DNA from: Apostichopus japonicus
Taxonomy: Eukaryota > Echinodermata > Holothuroidea > Aspidochirotida > Stichopodidae
NCBI RefSeq assembly: GCF_037975245.1
Contig: NC_092572.1
Coordinates: 8,687,001-8,751,000, forward strand
Direction: 5' to 3'
DNA length: 64,000 nucleotides
Each line of letters starts with the position of its first letter. Position 1 is the stretch's first letter. Below, one piece after another: positions 48,786 to 60,930 of this stretch. Under the pieces are notes generated by a model. That model was not told the DNA's origin. It did no database searches and saw only the letters and a list, made by a program, of their open reading frames with translations. The translations under genes were made by a program, and so were the position numbers.

Positions 48786-49172
48786 CAGATTTGTAGATGT
48801 TCTCTGCATTAAAATTGCCTAAACAGAAACAGGTGGAAAATATTAGTGGCGAGGCAAATTGTTTAATTTACAGTAAATCGCTGACAGTTTATTCTTCAAA
48901 GTCTCAACGCCTGAGGATATAAATTAAGTTACCTATCATCAGCTCAGATTCTACAAAAGCGGTATACGAGAGAAGCCATGATTTTCAAATGAAATTCATG
49001 GTTATTCTTAGCCTTGGAAGGCACTGGAGAAAGTAGGAACATTTCACAAAGGGGTAAACGTTTCCTCATATATATTGAGGTGTTTTTGGTTTCGATGATA
49101 ATCGTAACCTTTGCATTTATGATGGCGTATGTGTGTGTTTGGTGAGTGCGTGTGAGTGCGTTTGTGACGCCC

Positions 49173-49465
49173 AGCTTGTAAACACGATATCTCAAGAAGG
49201 GAAGGTCAAACCAATTTCATATTTGGTGTGTAGAAGTACCACATTATTTACAAGAAGCATATTGTTCTTGGTGGAGGTCAAAGGTCATTTGGGGTCACCA
49301 GGGGTCAAATTGTGAAAACCTTGTAATCACGACATCTCAATAATGGAAGCTTGGGCCGACCTCTAATTTAGTGTGTAGAAGTACCACATTGAGTTAAAGA
49401 AGCCTATTGATTTTGGTGGAGGTCAAAGGTCATTTGGGGTCACCATAGGTCAAATCGTGAAACAA
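49173..49465. repeat. 145-bp tandem duplication with AGGTCAAAGGTCA
   Basis: Two units start near 49175 (CTTGTAAACACGATATCTCA) and 49319 (CTTGTAATCACGACATCTCA). Both contain GTGTGTAGAAGTACCACATT, TGGTGGAGGTCAAAGGTCAT and TTGGGGTCACCA. The AGGTCAAAGGTCA direct repeat lies at 49275-49287 and 49420-49432. Sequences of this kind are, to my memory, a widespread repeat in invertebrate deuterostome genomes. Confidence 0.88.
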
Positions 49466-50099
49466 TTGTAAATATGTATGCCCTCACTATACATTACATC
49501 AGGTTCATGAAGAAAACTGTTCATGTTACATAATCGAAACCACAATGCAATTTTGTATTCTGCTTTTGTCTGTCCTTTTGTGTTTTTCTTTGCGATATTG
49601 CTTTTAAAACTATGTTTGCTTTCAAGCAATCGAACAGTCAAAAATGCGAAGGGTAGCATTTTGTTGGACTGTGTGCATAATCCGAAGACATTTTCTACCT
49701 CGTTTCTTTTGGGCGGTCGATTGCCTTGAAAGCAAATGTATACGTATGGTAAGAGCTAGCAGAGACATACTATATGCACAGGTCTGCGTAGTCTTTCATT
49801 TCTCAAGATTTCTCATCACAAAGATTTCTCTGATTAAATGTAAGAATGGTAAAGCTTGGTTCTTCCCATTTTAGGACAAGTACATTTATAGGGGAATTGG
49901 AAATAGTCAAGCCTCGATAGAATAAATAATTAAATGGTTAAAACCCGTCACTATAATAATTGAGGCAATTCATGTTTAGTTTTGGTATTCAATACATATA
50001 TGCATACACTACCATTCGCTTACACGCTCACCAGTTCCCTCCTTCACCAGGTTTTATTCGTTTATTATTCGTTTATTGTTATTATTATTCTTTTATTCT
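49466..50099. other. Non-coding interval right of the 145-bp duplication
   Basis: Overlapping frames on both strands near 49.5-49.87 kb resemble no family. TTATT-rich sequence at 50056-50098 may be the tail of the neighbouring minus-strand SINE. Confidence 0.35.
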
Positions 50100-50838
50100 A
50101 AGGTTTATAGCCTTGTTCAAAGCCAAGGCCCCCTCACAGAACTTTACAACATTAACCCCTGGTCATTGGTAACTTGTCACACCCACACACCAAAGTGTGC
50201 ATAATTCAATTGATATCTCCTGTGGCAATACACTGCACCACGTCCACGAGTCCCCCCGGGGGGGGGGACTTCCCATAGGGTGCAGCCACAAACCGGCGCA
50301 CACAACTATATTTACAAGTTACCTCGCAAGTAACCCATATATACACCTGGGTGAAGAGATGCAATGGAGATAAAGTGCCTTGCCCAAGGACACAACGCAA
50401 TGATCTGGCCAGGACTCGAACCTGTAATCCTTACATCACAAGTCAAATGCCTTAAAGGCATTGAAAACTCGCCCCAAACCGCGTGCCGCCCTCTGAAAAT
50501 GTTTAACTTTCCGTTGCTTGCAAGTGAGTTTTATTCTTGTCGCTTAAAAATGCAGACAGTAATGAAACGTGATACCTTGTTATCTTTTATCTAGACCTGA
50601 GATGTACACGCTGCTATGTACACTGTTTTGTGAGTATTGACCGTAGCTGCATGTATCGACTGTACACAAGTGTCTAATTACCAACGGTAGCAAGCTGTGT
50701 GTGTGTTTTTTCTGGGATCGATGGTGGTGTCTAACACTTCTGTTACACCTCATTCGAAAGTAGGTCAGATTACCGGCATCAGACGTTTCTTTGTGCGCGA
50801 GTCTTCACTCCCTTTAACCACTAGACCACAGCGCCTCC
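50100..50838 (-). mobile_element. tRNA-derived SINE, interrupted by MITE copy 3
   Basis: On the minus strand the head reads GGAGGCGCTGTGGTCTAGTG then GTTAA (A box), broken by the MITE. It resumes with GGCATTTGACTTGTGATGTA, AGGATTACAGGTTCGAGTCC (B box) and the conserved body GTGTCCTTGGGCAAGGCACT. The body runs on through a GGTGTATATATGGG-like part to a TTGAACAAGGCTATAAACCT end and an AAT-rich tail. Without the MITE the SINE would be about 370 bp. It also contains a CCCCCCGGGGGGGGG palindromic run at about 50252-50268. Confidence 0.8.
50452..50817. mobile_element. MITE, TTAA-target family, copy 3 (366 bp), nested in a SINE
   Basis: TTAA flanks, left terminus AGGCATTGAAAACTCG, right terminus GCGCGAGTCTTCACTCCCT. 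The interior is collinear with copy 1 over its full length (GTTTAACTTTCCGTTGCTTG, CCTTGTTATCTTTTATCTAG, TAGCTGCATGTATCGACTGT, GGTCAGATTACCGGCATCAG). It sits in the TTAA of the SINE A box, so it is younger than the SINE. No transposase is encoded. Confidence 0.9.
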
Positions 50839-50945
50839 CGTTTATTCGTTTATTCGTTTGTCCGTTTGTCCGCCCGTTCGTTCGTTCGTTCATATTCCTG
50901 TATATTCCTTCATATCGTCCTTCCGTCCGTTCGTCCGTCCGTTCG
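50839..50945. repeat. (TTCG)n / TTCGT-rich microsatellite
   Basis: GTTTATTCG, GTTTGTCC, CGTTCGTTCG and CGTCCGTTCG words follow in a degenerate tetranucleotide array next to the SINE head. Confidence 0.8.
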
Positions 50946-51557
50946 GTTCATGCCTTCATATATGTGAGTCTTTTTTTTTCATTCGTCATACGTTCTCAAT
51001 TGACTGACTATCCCCCGTGTGGCACTGATCTACTTCATAGGTTTATGTGGGGTACTTCAAACAGGTCAACTGGTTACATAGCAAGCTAGCGCGTCTCGTC
51101 GTCATTAATTCAAGCTCACGTACTGGTTTGTTCATAATCAAGTGGTTATGTATTGCTTACACGGCCATTTATCCGGATATAATACACTCGCTTCATTGAT
51201 CTCGGTTGCAGGCTGAATTTTGTTATCCTAGGGAAAGTGAGAAACCTACCTTACTATTCTTATCATGACCGCCATCGATGATAACATACAGATAATGTGA
51301 GATACTGCTTAGTTTTGCAGGGCACTTATACAGGTAGGTTCTAAGAAAAGAAAGGTCAGCCATGTCAGTATATCAGATCATTTTCACATTTGGACTTTTG
51401 CTTCTGCCATAAAAAGGGTCAAAGTTCAAATAGAACTTGAACTTTGACACATCCTAAATGTCGATTTTCTAAATCTGCAGTCCAATACTGAACTCACGTA
51501 GCGCAAGCATTACCAAATACCACATAGCATGTTATATCTTCTTACGATTGTGACACA

Positions 51558-51658
51558 TAGCGCGAACATAGAAAAATACATATTTTATATATATATATAT
51601 ATACGCCTATATATAGGCCTATATATATATAAATATGTTATTTTCTATGTTCGCGCTA
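51558..51658. repeat. Palindrome centred on TA-rich DNA
   Basis: TAGCGCGAACATAGAAAAATA at the left end and its inverted copy TATTTTCTATGTTCGCGCTA at the right end flank a TATA-rich, self-complementary centre (CGCCTATATATAGGCC). It is about 101 bp in all. Confidence 0.88.
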
Positions 51659-53754
51659 AATTTTAAGTGGAACATATATACACACTATATTATAACGGAA
51701 TGCCATTCTTCGAAAAGGCAATTTGCACTCACTATTCAGGTATGAGCCAATAAATGATATCGTTACGCGCGCATTCAGGCTTATCTTATTTCGTCGCTAA
51801 TGTCACAAAGTGTGATATAGAAATATTGTTAATCGAAAAACCATATTGTGATACATTTATGAAGGAAATTAGTATAGGTAAACTACCAAAGCACAATGCC
51901 TTGTTTCTCTCACAATGATTCGGTTTATTAAAGCTAAAAGACTAAAAGACTGTCTGGTCACGTGATCTTTATCTTTATGAAGCGAATGCAAACAAGGCAG
52001 CATTATTGTAACAACTGCTTAGTGTATGTAAGTGTGTGTTTATTGGCACGTCTGTATGTACGTCTGTATATACGTCTATGTGATTATAGGGAATATATCT
52101 AAGTGAAACATTATAGGGAATGAATATGTTAGTAATGAGAAATTCTCTTCCACTAAAGTCTTATAACCACTTGCAATTTTATCAGATAAAACAGTTTATG
52201 TAAGCATCAGTTAAGATCTAGTGCTAAGTCTCTTTGAACATACATTTTGGTTAAATTTCTGGACGCAAATTTAAAAAAAGAAAATAAATCCCCTCCCATC
52301 CCCAGCCCTCCCCCGTTACCAAGGTGAATGGGAATCACACTGCAAGTCATAAATTTCCTTGTTTACAATATTTCAGAGCAGCTGGCCGAATGAAAACTGA
52401 CGTTTGTTAAACTAGGTAGCCCAGCCGTTTTCTTTATCACAGGCCTCGGATGTCAGAAGCCAAAAGAAGAAAACGAGGGATGGAACAAGGGATAAAATAA
52501 TATTATGGTTTAATACAAAATTGTGTATAACAGAGAAACAGTTATACGGGGGAAAAGAAGAGCTAACAATTATGAGAAAAATTTATCTTTTTGATTACAA
52601 CTTTTAAAAATACATTTGGTCTTTTTCAGTTCTTGATCGCGTATTATTATTATGTTTTTATTTATCTTTTTAACTTTAAAATTGTTTTCTTTCTAAAACT
52701 GATCTATTCCTTGTAAATAATTTTGCCCGAGCGTTTTTATAGCAGTAAAAAGCTGAAAGTGATTTGAATAAGTGTGTATTTATACATAGCGACCTCACTC
52801 TCAGAGCAAATTATCTGTCACTGTGAAGCAAACATCATGTTCGTTAAATGTCACGGTTGCACTCAGCGGAGCACATCGCAAATCAAACTAATGCCAAATA
52901 ATTACATTATATGTACTTCAGTTCATCCTTTGATTTCTGATCGAGAACTAATTCCATTAGAAGTGAATTAGTGTCAACTATTTTCATACAATTTTCATCA
53001 AATTTCTTGTCATGTGTCAGTAGGTCCAACGAGTTAATTTCAAAAGCGCTCTTGGAACGTGCCGCGTTGAATTGACTAAACTTTCTTACAAATTTTGATC
53101 ATAATTTTTGTTTAAGTATGTGACAAGAAAAAAAAAATGGAACTAAAAGGGGGAATAAACTTTACGGCCGCTTGAGCATTGATTATGCCTTTATTAGATT
53201 TAGGTGTAATACTATTAGGAAAATATGTTCTTATAACAGGTAACGTCATGCAACGCCAACTGTGTACTAATAGTACCAAATTATACAATATGGAAGTACT
53301 GTACCAATTCCACGAAATTTTCTCACAAATTGAGTATTTTTGGCGAAGTTATGTCGGACGTATTGACACATATGTAAAATATATGTTCGGAAAATATTTC
53401 AGTCAGGAAATAGATCTTCAATGATAAGAACTGTCAAATTTAAACAAAAGAATCCGATATTATCCCTAATACTATCTAATGAACAGTTTGTAGGAAAACA
53501 GCATTTGTAGTAGCTTCAAATACTCTTTTCATATGAAAGGAGAAGGTGTTAAAATTTCTTCTCATTTCTGGTGATTCACCAAAACAAATGGTGTGGAAAC
53601 GTTCCGTAATATGCCAGCAAATATTTCTTTCATTTTGAAAAAAAAATCTGCTATTGAAATATGGAACTTGTTTATTGTTTGGGATATTCTTGAAGCTGGG
53701 TTAGGCTTTGATTTTTGCTGTATGAGACGGAATGTCTTAAATTTGTATTAACAG
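51659..53754. other. Non-coding interval, nothing recognised
   Basis: AT-rich sequence with short random frames (52774-52971, 53179-53424) that match no family I know. Confidence 0.35.
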
Positions 53755-53822
53755 TAACGGGGGCTCGAACCGCTACCAGGTTTAGATGGGCACATTAACC
53801 GATCCAAGCCCTCCCTAAAATA
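53755..53822 (-). repeat. tRNA-like relic
   Basis: The minus strand reads GGGAGGGCTTGGATCGGTTA, TCTAAACCTGGTAGC and GGTTCGAGCCCCCG (B box). The promoter boxes are in tRNA order, but the stems pair badly. It is probably a tRNA-derived SINE head. Confidence 0.4.
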
Positions 53823-53935
53823 TATGCAAATGTCCTTGATTTAGCATACATAAATTGGCTGAAGGATGCACCTCCTCCTTTGACCCCCCTCCCCTCCCCC
53901 TCCACCTCCCCCTTCAGATCCTAATGGTTCTGTGA

Positions 53936-54012
53936 TATCACAGACTTCTTTTTGAAATGGCAACTCTCAGACACGACTTTTAAACTAGCATATCTCCCAA
54001 ATGACACAATAT
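53936..54012. repeat. Dispersed repeat Q, copy without MITE (empty site)
   Basis: AGATCCTAATGGTTCTGTGA, CAGACACGACTTTTAAACTA and CATATCTCCCAAATGAC match the two flanks of MITE copy 2 at 35.2-35.5 kb. The unoccupied TTAA is at 53979-53982. Confidence 0.7.
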
Positions 54013-54770
54013 ATTTTTTCAGCTGTTTGGGGATGGGGGTGAGGGTGGGGAGGGGGGGGTAGTGAGTTGCTCTTCACAAATATCTCTGTCATATAAGCAA
54101 ACTATGATGGTTGGGATTGCGTCCCCTTTAAGTTGCTGTTCAATCTAGTCTAGCTTCATAATTACATCTCGAGACCAAGACTTGTCCTTCAGATCAAATT
54201 ATTTTACTCCATGCATAACCACTCAATTGTATATTTGCAAATGAACACGATACTAGGAAATTTTGCTCGCAAAATACAAGGCAGTCGGTGAAAAAAAAAC
54301 AACGCCAAAATTACATATGAAGATAAATCCTCTTGGGACCGAATATGCAGATTAGACTCGTATATGTCTAGACCTACGGTAATCGAACCTGCATTTTGTG
54401 ACCCGAATTTTCACCTTTATCATCGTGGCGCTCCCATCCCCCCCCCCCGTGGCAGAAGGTATGACATGGGGAAGGGGTGTACGGGGAGGGTACGGTATTC
54501 CCATCCCCTTGAGAAATATTTATATGAATAAGGGTGCTTATAGTTGCACAAATTGTGATATTTCGTAACTTTGTAATAGTATTTTCCTCGACCTTTTATT
54601 CACCACAAATAACATTTTTCTTCCGATTATTTTGACGACCATACACAATGTTGGCGACCTGCACAAGGGTCGCGACTCTACACTTTGAATACGTGGGGTG
54701 GATCTGAACTACTATCTACTGTCTCTATGAATAACTTGCTTACATATGCTTTTGTATATTATTTTCTTAT

Positions 54771-54853
54771 ATCTGTCAATCAAAATCATCTGTCCATCAA
54801 AATTATCTGTCAAGCACAATTATCTGTCAATCAAAATTCTCTGTCAATCAGAG
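54771..54853. repeat. 18-bp tandem repeat (ATCTGTCAATCAAAATT)
   Basis: Between four and five units of ATCTGTCAATCAAAATTA with small changes. Confidence 0.88.
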
Positions 54854-57800
54854 AAATAAATTACGTTCTTTAAAAGTTATTAACAAGAAACCAAAGAACG
54901 AGGCAAAGCAAATAATCTCTGTAATAGTAATAAACTTCAGTATGCCTCTATATTGCCATTGAAACGTATCCATAAAAATACACGATTTTCAAATAAGAGA
55001 AATCATGAATAACAGTTACATATATATTCTAGAACTGTCAGAGACAGAAATCTAAAGACGTTAATAACAATATCTATAGCTAACTTTTGCGTCATCATAT
55101 ATCTTATTGCTACAAATTGGATATGAAAAGCTGACATACTAGAAAGCACAATTAAAATAAATGAAACTTTATTAAAACAATTGCAAAGAATTGTTTGTGA
55201 TAAAACAAGTCGAACATGTGACCTATATTGAGACCTGTGGTTCGAATTTCTTTCTTACCCCCTCCCCATCTTCGACCCCTCTAACCGCCCCTCCCCCTCT
55301 ACCTCCCCAAAGAAAAATATCAAATACATTTATAAATTCCCATCCAGCTATCCTTCGTTCATTTACCTATATGTAATAAACAGCCAGATATGTATATGCC
55401 ATGCAGTTTCACTCCATGGCTTCGCTTTCTTAATTACAGCTCAACAACGGAAATTGAACCAACACACAAACTTTAAGACACACCTCCTTGAGCGCTAAAT
55501 TAGTAAGGCGGCGTTATTTCACTTTAGTTTTTACGCCTCAAAACTAATTTCGCCAAAAAAAAAAAAAAAAAAAAATAGAAGCAATTTGACTGGGTACCCG
55601 CACGTCGCTATCTGCCAAATCAAATATCTGTGACGTCAAAATGACGACATTGGTTTGACATCATTCTTTAAGGCTAAAAGCTTATTAATTTTGAGATATC
55701 CTTGGACAGACTTGTGTGACATTTTCGCGATGATTGGTGCATGCTACCAAACAAGAACCGTAACTTGTCTATAGATAGGTTTTGCTATTTTTTTTTCTTC
55801 TTCATGCAACACGTGAAAGAGATTTTCAGTTTCTTTCTGAAAATGTAGTAAATTGAGCCCAAAAACAGGTCGTAGTGACAGACATTTAAGCCTTATTGAA
55901 ATAATCAATATACAGGCTTTAGCTTAACTAATGAGGTTCAGCGCGTCTGTGGGTTCATTGCGATAAATAAAAAAAACAGAAAGAATAAAAAGAGTGACAA
56001 TTGATCCATCTTATCGAATGCGACCCGGAATATTATTGTCTCTGTTTTCTTTTTTCTTCATTATTATTCGTCTTTTTTTTCTCTCCTCCTTATTTTTCTC
56101 TTTGGGGGATGTAGATTGTTGGAAATAATTTGGCGGCAGGTTTTTTTTTGAAAGGTTAAAGTGGTCAAGGGTTTTTTTCATCTCTGGTATTTAGGAGGAG
56201 GATAAGAAGATTTAAAGTAGGTTTTTGGATTTATTTGCTCAAACTTGTAAAACTCGAATGTGAATTTGATCTGGCAACATGACAATTTCTGTGCTCGACG
56301 AAGTAAAAGATTGACAATGATAGGAATGATGACCTCTCCCAGAGATTGGAAAATAATTATGACTTCTTGAGGCTGTTTGGCAAACAATAACGACTGGAAT
56401 TTTCGAAGCATATCTACAAAATGTTCATAAAGAAAATCAATAGTTTAAACAGAAAAAAACTTGTACTAAATTATCATCTTCCTGTAACTAATGTAAAATG
56501 AAAACATTCGATAGCGATATAAGGCCATTGCCCTACCCCACTCTCCTCTCCAACCACCACCAAAACAATGCAAGTCAACTTCAACAAAAGAAAAAAATCT
56601 TTGACTACTTTGGCTATGTCGTTCACGATTAAGTTTGTCATAACGACACTCCTGATAAAATATATTTAATTCACCAAAGGAAAGTCAAAATCGACATTTT
56701 TGGAGAAATAATATCAACTATATAAATTATATCATAAAAATTATAGAATTAATTTAATAAGATCGATTTTCCTATTTGGGTCCATTGCCTCAAAAGTAAC
56801 CGCATATATATATATCTATCTATATATATATATATATATATATATTCTTGTATCAAAGTAGCAACCATGTGTGATGATATGAAAGTTTAAATTCATTCCG
56901 TGAACTGGCAGCATTATCGACTACCAGTCACAGCGCGGTCGATATCTACATGTTAATATAAAATATTGATTTTATATTTGAATTAATTACCGGAGAGTGA
57001 TGGAATGAGAAAGATAAAGTAAAAGTGTTATGGTTGCTGGTGTGTCTGTAACAAAACAAAACCAAAAAAATAGTAAAGAATAATTGTTATAACATCCACG
57101 TCCCTGAAGCGCTTACGTAATTTAAACCAAAAACAGTCAACATTATTTATTGAATGACAACGCCAGTTAACATTGCGATTTTTTTTTTTGCAAATTTCTA
57201 GAAAAAATCTGCAGTGTATCAATGAAATATTCGGTTTTACAATGTAACGTTTACGGTACACCGCTATAGAAGGCTAACGTTGACAGTACATTGCGCTTCA
57301 ATAGAACAGTAACTGAATTATCATTCTTTTTGAATTATCATTCTTTGCATTTTTATTTTTAATTTTTTCTTTTCTTTTTAATTATGGAAAAGAATTACAT
57401 AATTTATAATTATCAGTATTATCACTTTAAAATTTGTTTTCAAATATGATAATATGGAATTACACATATTTCTTTTTAATTATCATTAACACCAATTAAA
57501 CAGTTGTCTTTTGCCCAAATATTGCACAGAAATGACAAAACTAATTCATCATCAGTATAGTATCAATTTAAAGCCTATGTTTATCAATTATTGAATTAAA
57601 GCATTTTGACTGACACTAATTGTTCCTTTATCATTGTGTAATATCAATGTTAACATCTGTCTTCATAGATCAGCTGTTGTATATAATAACGCAGTTCCTT
57701 CATATCACTAATTTCAAGTTTTAAACTTTGTTTTTCAATTAAAGTATAGAATTACACGGATCACTCCTCATCTGCTTTTAATATTGTTCCGCTTAATGGT

Positions 57801-58704
57801 AAAACGCAGAAAGTAAAACGAAGAAGAAGAAGAATGAGACAGAACAAAGAGGGGGGGGGGGGGAGGAGGGATCCGTCTGTTTTAGTCACGATGAGATGTA
57901 TTGAAAAGAAGAGGGAAAAAAGTGATTGGGAGGCCTCATTTTCAAGGTAGCAATTACGAATGGAACGCAAAGCATTTGAAAAGTAATCTCAATGATGGGC
58001 CTGCATGATTGACACCCGGATGCTAACATTAATGAATCCTGGTCCAAAAAGATCTGTCCATGTGGAACGCCAAATAGGACATAACCGATATCAAAGTGAA
58101 AAAGGCTAGGGGGGTTATTAAAGCATGATTTTTCTGAAACGAAAGCAGCTGTTTTTGGATGCGATGAACAATCTTTCAGGCAATGTTTTTAACGTACCTC
58201 TGAAAACAAAATTACTCAAACTAAGGATCGTAATTGATCAAAACCAGAGGGGAAAGAGGGGTCCCTTGATCAAAGAAAGGGGATGGTGAATGTGTTTTAC
58301 TTGAATCAGGGAGTGCGAGTAACGATTAATTACTAAATCGCGTTCGATCTTAGATGTTATCACCCAGACAGGTCTTTTCATCTTAATGAAATACAACAAA
58401 GCGAAGAAGAAGAAAAACCACCTTTGAAAAAGCGATTTGGGTATTTTCAAAGGTCGTGACTTTATCTTTTTCTTGTTTCATTAATTAATATGAACTACGA
58501 TGAGTGAAATTACCTAAGGACCAAGTTGAAACACAAGGAGGTGGATAGACGTATTTGTTTCATTTCTGGTACAGGCTATAAAGAGTGGTGTTATAGAGAT
58601 GGAGACCAAGACAAAAAAAAACCTTTCCAGATATGAAACCCCATCTCAATATATAAATCTACAGGTTTGGTTATTAAAGTTTTACATTCTTTTTTAATCA
58701 TGTG

Positions 58705-58707
<3 letters not shown>
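54854..58707. other. Non-coding interval, nothing recognised
   Basis: It holds a poly-A run (about 55557-55576), a TGACGTCA at 55631-55638, a TA array at about 56805-56845 and a poly-G run at 57851-57864. AT-rich elsewhere. No exon with KCNH features was found. Confidence 0.35.

Positions 58708-58738
<31 letters not shown>
58708..58738. repeat. Short (TA)n microsatellite
   Basis: About 15 TA units. Confidence 0.93.
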
Positions 58739-58741
<3 letters not shown>

Positions 58742-59002
58742 CTTGTGAGAATTCAGTTTTTACAAACTGTACACTGACCACCGTAACTGACCAACCCACC
58801 TCGAAATAAGAAAAGGAAAATACTGTTTGTTCCGGATAAAAAAACAAAATATCTTAATTTATTTTACCAGTTTTCTGGCCTATTTCTCTACTTTCTGTTT
58901 AAATTGGAAATAGGTCAGTTCTCACCTTTTCAAATTTTCAGATTAAAAATTAAACTGTTATAAGCAAACTTCCTTATTTTCAGATGTAACGTTATTGCTA
59001 CC

Positions 59003-59120
<118 letters not shown>

Positions 59121-59383
59121 ATACATGTATATTTTTTCCGAGAATAAGTCAATGCTAACAAATTCCAACACACTAGATTATTTCTCCTTTATTCCTTGAA
59201 GTTGACAAATTGGCAGTTGGAATAGAGAAAAAACATTGCTTATGAACAGTAAAACCGGTCTGTCCTTATTTCTTTTACGATTGAAAACTGTGGGTGTTCG
59301 AACTCATAATTGCCTGTTTATTAGTGTAAGCACAGGCTTGTAACAGCTCGCAAGTGTGAATATATATATATATATATATATAT

Positions 59384-59409
59384 TTCGTTTTCGCGATATC
59401 ATTTCGTAA

Positions 59410-59489
<80 letters not shown>

Positions 59490-59515
59490 TTACGAAATGA
59501 TATCGCGAAAACGAA
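59384..59515. repeat. Perfect palindrome flanking a TA array
   Basis: The arm TTCGTTTTCGCGATATCATT TCGTAACCTA (in two pieces, 59384-59413) is followed by TA repeats and then its exact inverted copy (59486-59515, starting TAGGTTACGAAATGATATCG). Being perfect in the non-TA arms, it is probably recent. A further TA run lies just outside at 59360-59383. Confidence 0.93.
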
Positions 59516-60469
59516 TTTTTGGTACAAGTAATTTGTCTAGAGCGTAACTAGGTCAAACAACTGGTTGTTGGTAATTACATATCGGTTTGTAGCCCGATGT
59601 AAAGGAATTACCGATGCTAGGGGTATTTTTCGAAACTCTTAATCAAGAAGTGATTTGATTCGTAAACTCTTTATTATGACGATATTGGAAAGGAAATACA
59701 CACTGGCCCGTCAAGTCGGTAAGAAAGATATGAATACTGTCCATTATATCATAAAGAAAATATTTGATTAAACTATATAATCTAGCGACAATTTCAAATC
59801 GACAAAGCGTAAATCCAGTTGAATGTGACATCACGTGAATTATAAGTGTTTTTTTTTTCTTTCCCCGTCTCGCTGAAAATTTAATAACAGAGGATATTTG
59901 AGAAATGCTCAAGAGCTAATAAGTATAGGGCCTATTGTATATAAATGTCATTTTATTTGTTCGTATGAAATATTTCGAGGTATACAGTACTAAAAGTGCA
60001 CATTCAAAAAGGATATTTCATTTGTCATGATTTTGTTTTTAAGTATTTCAAGAATTTACGATCATCCTTCTACAAATATAGTATATGAAAACAAGATGAA
60101 GACGTTTTAATAAATTCTCAAATTTTTAGACATCGCTACTGTAACATCAACATTGTTTTGTCCATATTAACATTACTCTATTTACAGGATTATTCAAGGA
60201 CATATAAATGATACGACCGAGTGATTATTGCTGATAGATTTCTTTCAAGTGCTACTTTTGTGAGTGAAGATTAACTTTCGTCTCTAGGGCCAACACTGCT
60301 GTTTTCATGGTAGTCACCTTAAAAATGCCAACAATTTGAGATATTAAAGAATTAGTCTCGTCAGAAATATTAATTTTTATATGTAGCAGATCGATCGTTA
60401 AAACCATACCCGTAAAGGTAATTGCATTTCTGTAAAATTTTATTTTATTTATGAGGAATGTCCCTTTAA

Positions 60470-60930
60470 GCATACGAGGCTCATCAATTCGAGTGACTGG
60501 ACTACTTAGTTTAACACAAGGGACCATTATGTCAGTTCCTCAGATGCATTACAAAACTTGACAGAAAAAAAAACAAAAAACACATGCGACTTTTATCGCC
60601 TCAAATAGCAATGATTATATCACACTGCATGCGTTAAACATTTTTCAAGGACATTCTTTAGAAATGTCAACCAAAGTGACTCCGTTGCATATGAAGTTAT
60701 CAAAGAACATGTTTTTGCTTGAGTTTACTAGATTTATAAAAACAAAACAAAGGATTAGCAAATCTCACTTAAAAGCCTGAAATGACCAGCCGATGTCATC
60801 ATCGAATTAAAGCCTGAAAGGAGCATTCCATGATTTCTTTTACAGCTAAAATACTTTGAAAACCGGAATAGCTATAGAAAGCATTAACTTATATAACACT
60901 GCAGTTCTTCAATTTTTGTCCTGGACTATA
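60470..60930 (+). repeat. Dispersed repeat R, copy 2
   Basis: GAGTGACTGGACTACTTAGT, TGTCAGTTCCT, GCCTCAAATAGCA, GATGTCATCATCGAATTAAA, AAGGAGCATTCCATGA, TTGAAAACCGGAATAGCT and CCTGGACTATAACG keep the order seen at 36.6-37.07 kb. Confidence 0.6.
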
